Part shown: positions 1-8,351 of the stretch, in pieces | How positions within the stretch are numbered: the stretch's first letter is position 1 | Layout of the letters: each line of letters starts with the position of its first letter | NCBI RefSeq assembly: GCF_900106955.1 | Contig: NZ_FNNI01000009.1 | Location: forward strand, 1 to 64,000 | DNA: 64,000 bases | Direction of reading: 5' to 3' | From: Aidingimonas halophila | GTDB taxonomy: Bacteria; Pseudomonadota; Gammaproteobacteria; Pseudomonadales; Halomonadaceae | Notes under the pieces: generated by a model | Told to the model about the DNA's origin: nothing | The model's input: only the letters and a program-made list of their open reading frames with translations | Database searches by the model: none | Position numbers and translations under genes: made by a program

Positions 1-39
1 CTTCGCGGTCCATCGTTTGATGGGGTTGTCGTCGCTCAT
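1..39 (-). CDS. IS3-family OrfA-like transposase, N-terminus only (runs off window)
   Basis: Read on the minus strand, ATG at 39 is preceded by an AGGAGGACAGG ribosome-binding region and gives 13 residues, MSDDNPIKRWTAK. The K-R-W-T-A-K start resembles OrfA proteins of IS3-family elements that open with a helix-turn-helix. Only the first codons are inside the window, so the family call rests on this short stretch and on the adjoining element end. Inference from memory of the family. Confidence 0.5.
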   Translation of the reverse strand, partial: MSDDNPIKRWTAK

Positions 40-95
40 CCTGTCCTCCTGATGACTGCACTATACCCTGTGCAGCTATGGAGGGGGTCACTTCA
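1..95 (-). mobile_element. Terminus of an IS3-like insertion sequence
   Basis: The transposase start at 39 lies about 55 bp inside a boundary at 95/96, the usual layout for an IS3-family left end. Read outward-in on the minus strand the end begins TGAAGTGACCCCC, with the TG...CA form of IS3-family termini. Position 96 is exactly where sequence identical to the glycosyltransferase gene at 2223 begins, so the IS end is also the rearrangement junction. The other end and target duplication lie outside the window. Confidence 0.55.
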
Positions 96-410
96 GGGCG
101 TTGTTGGCGGAAATCGATAAACGCGGGCATGAAGTTCATGTAGCAGCGCCGGGGTTGTGTGATGGAGACGTTATCGCCGAGGCGCTCAAACAACGCGGCG
201 TGATCATCCACGACTTATCGCTTCAGCGTACCGGTATGGATCCGGTCAGGGATCTGGCAACACTACTGGCTATGTTGCGTATCGTGCGTCTGGTACGGCC
301 CGATCTCGTGCTGGCCTACACGATCAAACCTGTCGTTTACGGTACTTTCATTGCCTGGTTAGCACGCGTTCCCAGGCGTTATGCCTTGATTACCGGTCTC
401 GGGTATGCCT
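96..410 (+). repeat. 315-bp direct repeat, copy 1
   Basis: Nearly perfect direct repeat of 2223-2537 (offset 2127 bp). It brackets the sulfotransferase gene and the group II intron remnant. Such a repeat could arise by duplication during capture of the intervening DNA and could mediate its loss by homologous recombination. Confidence 0.9.
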
Positions 411-421
411 GGCGTGCATAG
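96..421 (+). pseudogene. Truncated copy of the GT4 glycosyltransferase gene
   Basis: Bases 96-410 match 2223-2537 with one difference I could find (C at about 319 versus T), so this is a recent duplicate of codons about 19-123 of the intact gene at 2168-3295. It lacks the start codon and the first residues, which are replaced by an IS end at 95. It runs off homology at 410 and hits a stop at about 419-421. No donor- or acceptor-binding C-terminal domain remains, so it cannot be a working glycosyltransferase. Confidence 0.85.
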
Positions 422-433
422 ACCGCTGCCTAC

Positions 434-1297
434 GTGCTGACTTTTCGTACAAAACCTAGGAATAGCAAAGTGATTATCAGTAATAAATATAGGTTCGTAT
501 TCGTCCATATTCCTAAATGTGCAGGGACTACTGTACGCGCAGTCCTTCAGGTTTTTGATGATAGAAATGGATTTTACACTTCGAGAGTAGAACAGCATGA
601 AGATTTAGGCAGGCTGGATTTTGTGCATATACCATTATTCATTTTGGAGCAATACTTCTCTTCGGAGTTAGAACGTATAAAAAGATATTGGACATTTTCT
701 GTTTTACGTGATCCTTATTCTCGATTCCCATCCTCCGTGTCTCAGCGGATGAAAAAATATGGGCCTGGCGCTGTTCATACCCAGAGCATTAAGCAAGTAA
801 AAAAGGAAGTTGACGAGGCTATAGCCTACCTTTCGAATCAACCAAAAAAGCCTCACCTTTTACCGGCAGAATATATACATTTTCAAAAGCAGAGAGACTA
901 TGTTGAGCTTAACGGAGAATGGGTTGTTGACACGCTATATCGTTTAGACCAGATTCCAAAACTTTTTCAGGATGTTAGCAACAGAACTAGCGGAGAGCTG
1001 ACGGTTTCGGATGAAGTTTCTGGAGGAGCTCATGCAAACAGAAGTGTAGTGTATAGAAATAACTTGATGCGAAGCTTGATTGAGCCTACCCGTCCGGCAA
1101 CCCGAGTATTAACCCGAGCTATACCGGACTCCGTACGTCAAAAACTCCGTAATCTAGTATACGTGCCACGTGATAAGCGTCTCAGAGATATTTTTGAAAG
1201 TGACTATGTGATAGGTTTTATCTCTGATTACTATAAAGAAGACATAAAGCTGTGGAATAGACTGCTAGAAACAAGTAATGGAAACCTAGATTCATAG
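434..1297 (+). CDS. Sulfotransferase, Sulfotransfer_2-like (AT-rich, likely acquired)
   Basis: The 287-aa product carries a 5'-phosphosulfate-binding loop H-I-P-K-C-A-G-T-T at residues 25-33 and a 3'-phosphate-binding region L-R-D-P-Y-S-R near residues 91-97. This is the layout of PAPS-dependent carbohydrate sulfotransferases. It probably sulfates a cell-surface glycan, consistent with PAPS-making genes at 17089-19996. The start is uncertain: GTG at 434 opens the frame, and an in-frame GTG at 470 sits closer to the conserved core. Base composition is clearly richer in A+T than the flanking genes. Together with the bracketing repeats, the IS end and an intron remnant just downstream, this suggests horizontal acquisition. 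It may be transcribed from outside promoters, as no clear one is visible. Confidence 0.75.
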   Translation: MLTFRTKPRNSKVIISNKYRFVFVHIPKCAGTTVRAVLQVFDDRNGFYTSRVEQHEDLGRLDFVHIPLFILEQYFSSELERIKRYWTFSVLRDPYSRFPSSVSQRMKKYGPGAVHTQSIKQVKKEVDEAIAYLSNQPKKPHLLPAEYIHFQKQRDYVELNGEWVVDTLYRLDQIPKLFQDVSNRTSGELTVSDEVSGGAHANRSVVYRNNLMRSLIEPTRPATRVLTRAIPDSVRQKLRNLVYVPRDKRLRDIFESDYVIGFISDYYKEDIKLWNRLLETSNGNLDS

Positions 1298-1310
1298 AAT
1301 AATCGCAGCA

Positions 1311-2090
1311 GTGCGCCAGGCGAAGCCTGGTCACCCGGGAAACCTACTGTGTAAGCATGGTGGAAAGGGTGAATCGAAACCCAGTGGGTGAGAGTCCCAC
1401 CCGGCCAAGGCTAGCCACCAGCCGGTAGCGAGTCTTGCATGGCGTCGGGCGACCGCCGCTGCGAAGCGTAGACAGCGAGCGAATAGCCCGTGTGATTGAG
1501 CACCGAAATTATTGTTTATGTGACCGCTGACAGTCTTGCTTCCCTGGAAGGCAACATTGACCCGCTCAACTGGTTTTGCGGGGAAAGGTCACCGGTGTCG
1601 GAGAGCAGGGCATGTTCGCACAGGGGGTTGCCAGGAACCTGGGAGGCCCGTCTTTCTCCCCCGAAGACAAGTGAACAGGTGGGGGCTGCCTGCCCCAAAA
1701 GGTCCAGGCCCAGTGCTGTCGTGCCTGATGGTTCTGGGGGCGAAGTGCAGGCACTCAGGGGGTACGGCCAGGCGACCCCAAGGAGCCAGCCGGATGGAAA
1801 GGCGCGAGTCGGAGTCGCTCATACTACCGAGGAAGGCGAGGAACCGGCTCGACGGGGCCCGCAAGAGGGAAACATGACAGGTGCACAGGAACCTGTATCC
1901 ATGTACACGTCACAATTGCGGATAGCAGCGCTGGCAGAGTGCTTTCACGTCACTGGCGCACCACATCGATGCCCAGTGGCTGAAGACGGCCACCCTGGTG
2001 ACGCGCCGTGACGGTGCCACACGGCCGATCGGCACTGCTTGATGTCCATGAACCTGCTCCCGGATAAATTGCTGAAGAAGCTCTCTAGCG
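1311..2090 (+). mobile_element. Group II intron, 5' portion only (decayed)
   Basis: The stretch starts GTGCGCCAGGCGAAGCCTGG, matching the GUGYG 5' end of bacterial group II introns followed by a stem. It continues with structured, G-rich non-coding sequence typical of intron domain I up to an intron-protein start at 1874. The protein is frameshifted and stops early, and no domain V or VI or 3' splice end is visible before the glycosyltransferase gene at 2168. The right boundary (about 2090) is approximate. The intron cannot splice or move by itself. Confidence 0.7.
1874..2042 (+). pseudogene. Fragment of group II intron-encoded reverse transcriptase/maturase
   Basis: ATG at 1874, after an AGAGGGAAAC ribosome-binding site, gives M-T-G-A-Q-E-P-V-S-M-Y-T-S-Q-L-R-I-A, the usual opening of LtrA-like intron proteins. 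After about residue 23 the frame is lost. Reading resumes one base over at 1944 with F-T-S-L-A-H-H-I-D-A-Q-W-L-K and T-R-R-D-G-A, another conserved N-terminal block, before a stop at 2040-2042. A frameshift and deletion of a few codons separate the two blocks. The reverse-transcriptase palm, maturase and endonuclease domains are absent. Confidence 0.7.
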
Positions 2091-2167
2091 GCTAGCAGAG
2101 GATAACTTCCATAAGCGATCCGTTCATCCGTGACCCTACATCTAGCCGCTATTTTCGGATAATCACA

Positions 2168-3295
2168 ATGACAAAAGTGCTGGTCATCGCCAGCTTTACC
2201 GACTCGATGCTCGAGTTTCGGGGGGCGTTGTTGGCGGAAATCGATAAACGCGGGCATGAAGTTCATGTAGCAGCGCCGGGGTTGTGTGATGGAGACGTTA
2301 TCGCCGAGGCGCTCAAACAACGCGGCGTGATCATCCACGACTTATCGCTTCAGCGTACCGGTATGGATCCGGTCAGGGATCTGGCAACACTACTGGCTAT
2401 GTTGCGTATCGTGCGTCTGGTACGGCCCGATCTCGTGCTGGCCTATACGATCAAACCTGTCGTTTACGGTACTTTCATTGCCTGGTTAGCACGCGTTCCC
2501 AGGCGTTATGCCTTGATTACCGGTCTCGGGTATGCCTTTACGGGACATGCCAGCGGTAAACGTGGTTTGGTGGCCGGTCTCGTACGTCACCTGTACGCCT
2601 TCTCCTTGAGGCGAACCCATAAAGTCTTTTTCCAGAATCCCGACGACCAGGCCCTGTTTTTTCGTCGCGGCATTCTGGGTGCTCGTGTGCCGACCCTGGT
2701 CGTCAATGGGTCGGGGATCGATACGCGCCGCTATCTTCCTGCTCCCTTTGCCAAACCGCCGATCGTGTTTCTCCTGATCGCTCGACTGCTTGGGGACAAG
2801 GGGGTTCGGGAGTTTGCCGAAGCCGCTCGATGGATCAAGGCAAGGTATCCTTCGGCCGTGTTCCAACTGGTGGGGTGGATCGATGACAACCCGGATGCCA
2901 TACGACAGTCCGAGCTCGATCTCTGGATTCGTGATGGTGTCTTGCAATTTCTAGGTCGGATCTCGGATGTTCGTCCGGCCATCGCGGCCTGTCATGTCTA
3001 TGTACTGCCCAGCTATCGCGAGGGCACGCCTCATACGGTGTTGGAGGCGATGGCCATGGGGAGGCCGGTGGTGACCAGCGATGCACCGGGATGCCGTGAA
3101 ACGGTCGTCGATGGCGAGAACGGCTTTCTTACGCCGGTTCAAGACGTACACGCGCTGGCATTGGCGATGGAGTGTTTCATTCTCGATCCGGAGTTGGTGA
3201 CACGGATGGGGCGGCGATCGCGTGAAATCGCAGCGTCCAGGTTCGATGTTGATAAAGTCAATGCCATTTTGCTGACCGAGATGGGGGTGACATGA
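2168..3295 (+). CDS. Glycosyltransferase family 4 (PglA/WbpT-like)
   Basis: The 375-aa protein has the GT-B fold signature of GT4 retaining glycosyltransferases: an N-terminal acceptor domain and a C-terminal NDP-sugar domain with E-G-T-P-H-T-V-L-E (the E-x7-E motif, residues about 285-293) and a following G-R-P-V-V-T. It should add a sugar to a lipid-linked acceptor at the cytoplasmic face in polysaccharide assembly. The stop overlaps the start of the next gene, an initiating sugar transferase, by 4 bp, so the two are translationally coupled like pglA-pglC. Codons 19-123 are duplicated upstream at 96-410. The upstream sequence has only a weak ribosome-binding site. Confidence 0.85.
   Translation: MTKVLVIASFTDSMLEFRGALLAEIDKRGHEVHVAAPGLCDGDVIAEALKQRGVIIHDLSLQRTGMDPVRDLATLLAMLRIVRLVRPDLVLAYTIKPVVYGTFIAWLARVPRRYALITGLGYAFTGHASGKRGLVAGLVRHLYAFSLRRTHKVFFQNPDDQALFFRRGILGARVPTLVVNGSGIDTRRYLPAPFAKPPIVFLLIARLLGDKGVREFAEAARWIKARYPSAVFQLVGWIDDNPDAIRQSELDLWIRDGVLQFLGRISDVRPAIAACHVYVLPSYREGTPHTVLEAMAMGRPVVTSDAPGCRETVVDGENGFLTPVQDVHALALAMECFILDPELVTRMGRRSREIAASRFDVDKVNAILLTEMGVT
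2223..2537 (+). repeat. 315-bp direct repeat, copy 2 (inside intact GT gene)
   Basis: Second copy of the 96-410 repeat, lying inside the intact glycosyltransferase reading frame. Identity stops at 2537, where the intact gene continues into codons for Phe-Thr-Gly and the first copy diverges. Confidence 0.9.
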
Positions 3296-3903
3296 TCAAG
3301 CGTCTTTTCGATGTGATAGTGTCCGCCATGAGCCTGATCGTGCTGGCACCTGTCATGGCAGTCATTGCCTTGATGATCCGCTGGCGAATGGGGGCTCCGG
3401 TCCTGTTTTGTCAGGAACGGCCGGGCCACCATGCAGCCCCCTTCATGTTGGTCAAGTTTCGCACCATGCGTCATGCCAAAGATGCGGATGGCGAGGAATT
3501 GCCCGATGAAGAGCGGCTGACCTCGCTGGGTCATTTTCTACGTTCGACCAGCCTGGACGAGTTGCCGGAGTTATGGAACGTCATGAAAGGCGAGATGAGC
3601 CTCGTCGGCCCGCGTCCGTTACTGATGGCCTACCTACCGCTGTATTCCTCCGAGCAGTTTCGTCGCCATGACATTCGCCCGGGAGTCACTGGCTGGGCCC
3701 AGGTCCATGGCAGAAACGCCTTGGATTGGGAGGACAGGCTGGCCTTGGATACCTGGTATGTCGATCACCAGTCATTCTGGCTGGATGTTTGGATTCTTTT
3801 GCTGACTGTCAAAAAAGTGCTGGAACGTGAGGGAATTTCAGCAAAAGGGCACGCCACCATGGCTCCCTTTACCGGCAATTCGCCCCCTTCGGATCAAGCC
3901 TGA
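3292..3903 (+). CDS. Initiating sugar-phosphate transferase (PglC/WcaJ-type, Bac_transf)
   Basis: At 203 aa this is a short monotopic phosphoglycosyl transferase. It has an N-terminal hydrophobic re-entrant helix (residues about 5-30, with a Pro near the middle), then K-F-R-T-M-R, the D-E-L-P-E-L-W-N catalytic block and V-G-P-R-P. It transfers a sugar-1-phosphate to undecaprenyl phosphate to start a glycan repeat unit. It lacks the long N-terminal membrane domain of WcaJ, so it is closer to PglC. It overlaps the upstream GT4 gene by 4 bp. The next gene is a lasso-peptide kinase 65 bp downstream on the same strand, which places polysaccharide and lasso genes in one probable transcription unit. 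Confidence 0.9.
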   Translation: MIKRLFDVIVSAMSLIVLAPVMAVIALMIRWRMGAPVLFCQERPGHHAAPFMLVKFRTMRHAKDADGEELPDEERLTSLGHFLRSTSLDELPELWNVMKGEMSLVGPRPLLMAYLPLYSSEQFRRHDIRPGVTGWAQVHGRNALDWEDRLALDTWYVDHQSFWLDVWILLLTVKKVLEREGISAKGHATMAPFTGNSPPSDQA

Positions 3904-3968
3904 CCATCGGTCGACCAATGTCTCCAGCGCACCTTCACCCTTTCTTGCCTGCCTAAAGGACAGCCATC

Positions 3969-4991
3969 TTGACTTTCATGCAAGTCACCTCACCACCGAG
4001 GCCGGAGCGTCGCACGGACAGCGATGAGCGCCGTGGCAATATGCCCGTCCTTCCATCGTGTTTTGGCTATCAGGTCTATGGACTCCATATCGCCTCGCAA
4101 CTGGAATTGCCGGAACTCTTGCCGTCGAGCCTTCGTGCGGATCGTGATGTCGATATCCTGACGCATGCATTGCCGGTCTCGTTGAAGCAGGCTATCCAAC
4201 GGGGAAGCTGGATTCAGCTCAGCGAAACGCGTTGCCAGATGACGATTCCGCGAATCGCCCGCTACCGCATGGATGGGGGACGCCGGATCGTTGTCGATCG
4301 TCGGGTGGACACATCGCTTGGCTGTGATCCCGGTGATGTCCGGTTGTATCTATTGGGGACAGCCTTCGGAACGCTGTTGCATCAACGCCAATGGTTGCCA
4401 CTGCATGTCAGTGCGCTGGCAACCCCCTCTGGCGCGTGGGCCTTTACGGGGGCTTCCGGTGCCGGCAAGTCGACGTTGGCCGCCTGGCTGCATCACGATC
4501 GCGGCTGGCCGTTGATCAGTGACGATGTGGCTGTCGTCAAACCGGAAGAAACCCGCCCCTGGCTGTATCCCGGCCCGCCGCGTCTCAAGCTGTGGAAGGA
4601 TGCACTTGCGATGCTGGGCATCGGTACACAGGGGCTGGTTCGTGATTTGAGCCGGGCCGACAAGTACCATTTGATTCAGCATCGGGGATTCCAGGCTGTG
4701 CCTTTACCGCTGACGGGACTGGTCGTGCTGGAGCGAGCCGAACCAGGTGAGCATGCCGTACTGGAGAAATTGCACGGAGTGGCTGCATTCCAGGCTGTCA
4801 TGGCGTCATTGTACCGGCCTGAGTTGGCCCGTGCGTTTCAAGTCCCTCAGAGCCTGATGCGTCATGTAGCTGATCTGGCTCAACGTGTGCAGATCTATCG
4901 CTTTCGGCGCCCCCTGTCGCTGCATGATATGACGCCTGTGCTATCGCCGTTGATAGCGCACATCGCTGGGGCAGCCCCCGATGATGTCTGA
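3969..4991 (+). CDS. HprK-like kinase of a lasso-peptide cluster
   Basis: The protein has an opening Y-x-V-Y-G-L-H-I-A-S-x-L-x-L-P-E-L, as in HprK-related lasso kinases, a P-loop G-A-S-G-A-G-K-S-T at residues 161-169, an acidic D-D pair near 185, and His146 before the P-loop. In paeninodin-type clusters such kinases phosphorylate the C-terminal Ser of the precursor, and both precursors here end in Ser. I chose TTG at 3969 because AAAGGA lies at good spacing. ATG 3978 is too far from it, and ATG 4041 would still keep the conserved region. It overlaps the following nucleotidyltransferase gene by 11 bp. Function is inferred from family and context. Confidence 0.85.
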   Translation: MTFMQVTSPPRPERRTDSDERRGNMPVLPSCFGYQVYGLHIASQLELPELLPSSLRADRDVDILTHALPVSLKQAIQRGSWIQLSETRCQMTIPRIARYRMDGGRRIVVDRRVDTSLGCDPGDVRLYLLGTAFGTLLHQRQWLPLHVSALATPSGAWAFTGASGAGKSTLAAWLHHDRGWPLISDDVAVVKPEETRPWLYPGPPRLKLWKDALAMLGIGTQGLVRDLSRADKYHLIQHRGFQAVPLPLTGLVVLERAEPGEHAVLEKLHGVAAFQAVMASLYRPELARAFQVPQSLMRHVADLAQRVQIYRFRRPLSLHDMTPVLSPLIAHIAGAAPDDV

Positions 4992-6186
4992 TGTTTCGTC
5001 CGTGCCGTCGACGATACGGTTATTGATCCTGCTGTCCCGTCTGCGCCTGTCTCCATCCCAGAGCGAGGCGGCTCTGCGTCTTTGTCCCGATATTTCAGAC
5101 TGGGGGGAGGTAACGCAGGAGGCGAAGCGCCATTTCGTACTACCGCTGGTCTACCGTCATCTCAATGATCTTGAACCACCGGGGTTACCCCGGGAAGCAT
5201 TGGATCGGATGCGTCAGACAAGCATCGCCATGACCCGGCACAATCTGTGTGTCGTGGCGGCTCAGAGACATCTGATGCGCGAGGTACTTGGACCTCAGGC
5301 AATTCCCCATCTGTTCTTCAAGGGACCGGCACTGGCAGCGCGTTATTATGGCGACCCGGCGGGGCGCTTTTGTCGCGATATCGACCTGCTGGTCGCTCAC
5401 AAGGATATGGTGCGGTTACTGGAAGCCGCTGTGGCATCCGGTTATCGATTGTTGAAGCCTGACGGGATGACACCCGACCGGCAGAGCCTGACGTTTGCGG
5501 TCGACGTGCATCCTGTTATCACACTGATGTCGCCGCTGGGTGTGCCGGTCGAATTGCACCGTCGTCTCGATACGACGGGGGCGATATATGACACGGATTC
5601 GCTGCTCGCCCGAACCGAGAATCTGGCATTGGGCGGTGGGCGTGTGTCGGTCATGCCGACGGATGAACTGTTCGTCTATCTCTGTCTCCACCATACCCGC
5701 CATCGTTGGTCTCACCTCCACTGGTTGGCCGATCTCGATGTCATGCAACGCAGTCCCGATTTCGATCTGCAGGCTGTGCATGCCTGTGCCGTCAGGCGCG
5801 GGCTCGTCTCGACGGTTGAGGCGTCTCTGGCGCTCTATCGTGCGTGCGCGGGGATCGGGGATCCTCGGGTGGCGGTAGTGGCCAGTCATGGCCGGGAACT
5901 GTTGAGTGTCTGCCTGACCAACCTGCAGGGCGACCGCCGGGTGGAACTGGCGCAGAGACAACGTAACATCACGACCGATTTTGCGTTCTCGTGGCAAAGC
6001 ACAATGATTCATCGCTGGTCCCACCGCCTGCATAACTGGCTAATGGTCTGGCGACCGAGCTACTCCGATTACCGACCGATGCCCCTGAGACCTCACTGGC
6101 AGTGGGTCTATAGATTGACACGCCCATTTCGTGCCATGGGCAAATACTTCATACGTCTGGTTACGCCTGATGCCCCGAGCAAATAA
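4981..6186 (+). CDS. Lasso-cluster nucleotidyltransferase (NTP_transf_5-like)
   Basis: This 401-aa protein carries F-F-K-G-P-A-L-A-A-R-Y-Y followed by R-F-C-R-D-I-D-L-L-V near residues 112-140, the K-G and D-x-D pattern of the nucleotidyltransferase-fold proteins often called lasso-associated NTases. These proteins accompany HprK-like kinases in paeninodin-type clusters and are thought to add further groups to the phosphorylated C-terminus; that role is recalled from the literature and the exact donor here is unknown. The start ATG 4981 overlaps the kinase gene by 11 bp, and the end overlaps the ABC transporter gene by 17 bp, which implies tight coupling. The protein is rich in His and Arg in its C-terminal third, with no membrane segment. 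Confidence 0.8.
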   Translation: MMSDVSSVPSTIRLLILLSRLRLSPSQSEAALRLCPDISDWGEVTQEAKRHFVLPLVYRHLNDLEPPGLPREALDRMRQTSIAMTRHNLCVVAAQRHLMREVLGPQAIPHLFFKGPALAARYYGDPAGRFCRDIDLLVAHKDMVRLLEAAVASGYRLLKPDGMTPDRQSLTFAVDVHPVITLMSPLGVPVELHRRLDTTGAIYDTDSLLARTENLALGGGRVSVMPTDELFVYLCLHHTRHRWSHLHWLADLDVMQRSPDFDLQAVHACAVRRGLVSTVEASLALYRACAGIGDPRVAVVASHGRELLSVCLTNLQGDRRVELAQRQRNITTDFAFSWQSTMIHRWSHRLHNWLMVWRPSYSDYRPMPLRPHWQWVYRLTRPFRAMGKYFIRLVTPDAPSK

Positions 6187-8071
6187 GCATTTAGCTCCGT
6201 TACGCATTACCCGAAGGATGCTTGGGTTGCTATGGCATAGCAGTCCCCGCTGGACCGTGATCGGTACGATTCTGATGGTGCTGGAGATCGGTTTCGGCCT
6301 GGCGTTGCTTTTCTGGCTCAAGCGTCTCGTCGATGTCATGACAGGGACGTTGGCCGGCGACGCGGGCCTCGTGGGTGAGGGGGGCATGCTCGGCTATGTC
6401 GCCTTGACCGGGGGCTGTGCATTGGCCTTCATGGTATGCCGTGGCATGGCCGGCTTGGCTCGCGAGGCGCAGGGACTTCAACTCGCCGATCATCTCGATA
6501 GCGAGATTCATGATCGAGCCGTGAAAGCCGATCTGGCGTTCTACGAGAGCCCTCGCTATGCCGATACCTTGCAGCGGGCGAGGGAGGCCGGCAATCAGCG
6601 GCCCGTGCAAGTGATAAGCAACATACTGCTGTTGGCCAAGAATGGCCTGATGCTGGCCGCGGTCGCCGGACTGATCATGACCATCGATTGGCGATTGTTG
6701 CCATTGATGTTGTGCGTCATTCTCCCTGCACTTTGGGTGCGATTGCGATACACGCGGCGACTGTATGACTGGCAGGTGCGCCGTACGCAGATGGAGCGGC
6801 GGGCGGGCTATCTCGACTGGTTGATGACATCGGAATATCACGCCAAGGAACTCAGGCTCAATCAACTCGGGGCGCATCTGCGTAAGCAGTATGCCGAGTT
6901 GCGAGGACGGATACGGCGCGAACGATTCGCTATCACCCAGCGGCGTACCTGGATCGAACTGGCGGTAGGAGGCGCCGCTACGCTGGCCTTTTTCGGAGCC
7001 TTGACCCTGCTTGTCTGGCAGGCCGTGGAGGGACATAGCAGTGTCGGAGATCTGGTCTTGTTCCTGCTCATTTTTCAACGCACTCAGTCCATGGGGCAGG
7101 AGCTGGTGCAGCAGATTTCCCGATTGTATGAAGACCATCTCTATATGGGGCAGTTGCTGGCGTTTCTGGACATTCGCCCGGCGCTTGCCGATCCTGAGCA
7201 ACCGTTACCGGTCCCCGTACCGCCGGTCCGGGGCATTCGTTTCGAGAATGTGACATTCCGGTACCCTGACAGTGAGCGGGAGGCCTTGCAGGCGATCGAT
7301 CTGACAATTCGTCCTGGCGAGGTCGTGGCATTGGTCGGTGCCAATGGTTCGGGCAAGACCACCCTGATCAAGCTGTTGTGTCGACTCTATGATCCGAGTG
7401 CCGGTCGCATCACGCTGGATGGCGTGGACATTCGTGATTATGGGATCGTGGCTTATCGTCGACTTTTCAGTGTGGTGTTTCAGGACTATGCGCACTATGC
7501 CACGACGGCCAGGGAGAATATTCGTTTCGGCGATATCGACCAGCCGCCGGATACGCCGTCGGTGCAGTCGGCGGCCGAGCTTGCCGGTGCGGCGTCATTC
7601 ATCGATGAACTGGCGCATGGGTATGAGACACGTCTGACACGGATGTTCGATGACGGCATGGAGCTCAGCATTGGCCAGTGGCAGAAGATCGCTCTGGCAC
7701 GTGCCTTCATGCGCCAGTCGCAGTTCATCGTTCTCGATGAGCCGACCAGTGCATTGGATCCCGGGGCGGAATTTGCCTTGTTCGAGAATTTCCGCGAACG
7801 AGTCGATCATCGCGGTGCGCTCATCATCAGCCACCGTCTGTCGAGTGTTCGCATGGCGGATTGCATCCATGTACTGGATCAGGGGCGGATTCTCGAGTCG
7901 GGATCCCATGATGAATTGATGGAACGTAAAGGGGCTTACTTCGAGTTATTTCGTCGTCAGGCGTATCACTATCGTGAAGGGAACAGCGAAGAGAGCGCCG
8001 AGAGGCGCTCTATGTACGATGATGGAACCACTGCTGACTTGCGAGCCTGCGAGCCTTTCAACGAACCCTGA
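6170..8071 (+). CDS. Lasso-peptide ABC exporter (fused TMD-NBD)
   Basis: A half-size exporter of about 633 aa with six predicted membrane helices in its first 320 residues and an ATPase domain with Walker A G-A-N-G-S-G-K-T-T near residue 390, signature L-S-I-G-Q near 498, and Walker B V-L-D-E-P near 520. Its position after the kinase and nucleotidyltransferase fits the lasso D component, which pumps the finished peptide out and gives self-protection. ATG 6170 is the likely start, overlapping the upstream gene. A GTG at 6131 is in frame but would overlap more. The 3' end runs 14 bp past the end of the convergent B1 gene (8058), so the two operons collide tail to tail. Confidence 0.88.
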   Translation: MPRANKHLAPLRITRRMLGLLWHSSPRWTVIGTILMVLEIGFGLALLFWLKRLVDVMTGTLAGDAGLVGEGGMLGYVALTGGCALAFMVCRGMAGLAREAQGLQLADHLDSEIHDRAVKADLAFYESPRYADTLQRAREAGNQRPVQVISNILLLAKNGLMLAAVAGLIMTIDWRLLPLMLCVILPALWVRLRYTRRLYDWQVRRTQMERRAGYLDWLMTSEYHAKELRLNQLGAHLRKQYAELRGRIRRERFAITQRRTWIELAVGGAATLAFFGALTLLVWQAVEGHSSVGDLVLFLLIFQRTQSMGQELVQQISRLYEDHLYMGQLLAFLDIRPALADPEQPLPVPVPPVRGIRFENVTFRYPDSEREALQAIDLTIRPGEVVALVGANGSGKTTLIKLLCRLYDPSAGRITLDGVDIRDYGIVAYRRLFSVVFQDYAHYATTARENIRFGDIDQPPDTPSVQSAAELAGAASFIDELAHGYETRLTRMFDDGMELSIGQWQKIALARAFMRQSQFIVLDEPTSALDPGAEFALFENFRERVDHRGALIISHRLSSVRMADCIHVLDQGRILESGSHDELMERKGAYFELFRRQAYHYREGNSEESAERRSMYDDGTTADLRACEPFNEP

Positions 8072-8348
8072 TGAGTTGCTCTGCCGCCAACGAATCAAGG
8101 AAGGCAACCACTTCATCACGGCATGTGGTGCGATCGACATCGAACTCCTGCAATAGTCGGTCACAAAGTTCCTCGACCACGGTTTCCTCGGCAAGCAACG
8201 ACCAGATGCGTCGTCCTACCGCCTGTGTGCCGTAGTACATGCCTTTATCGGGGCTGAACAGCACCAGGTCGTCATCGACTTGCGATGCCAGTGGTTCATC
8301 CTGTCGCACGACACGGGAATCGAGTGAAATCATGGCAGCCACAGTCAT
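8058..8348 (-). CDS. Lasso-peptide B1 protein (PqqD-like RiPP recognition element)
   Basis: A 96-aa stand-alone PqqD-fold protein: short beta strands, then D-D-D-L-V-L-F-S-P-D-K-G-M-Y-Y-G-T-Q-A-V-G-R-R-I-W, then a helical C-terminal half. In lasso clusters this B1 protein binds the leader Y/W-x-x-P-x-L motif and presents the precursor to the B2 protease. The ATG lies 3 bp after the stop codon of precursor A1, so the two are translationally coupled. A second in-frame ATG at 8333 would remove five residues. It is the last gene of the minus-strand lasso run. Confidence 0.88.
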   Translation of the reverse strand: MTVAAMISLDSRVVRQDEPLASQVDDDLVLFSPDKGMYYGTQAVGRRIWSLLAEETVVEELCDRLLQEFDVDRTTCRDEVVAFLDSLAAEQLIRVR

Positions 8349-8351
8349 GAT

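Noticed and set aside
1496-1873. Open frames in the G-rich stretch before the intron protein
   Set aside because: This is structured intron RNA sequence; the predicted peptides have no homology pattern.
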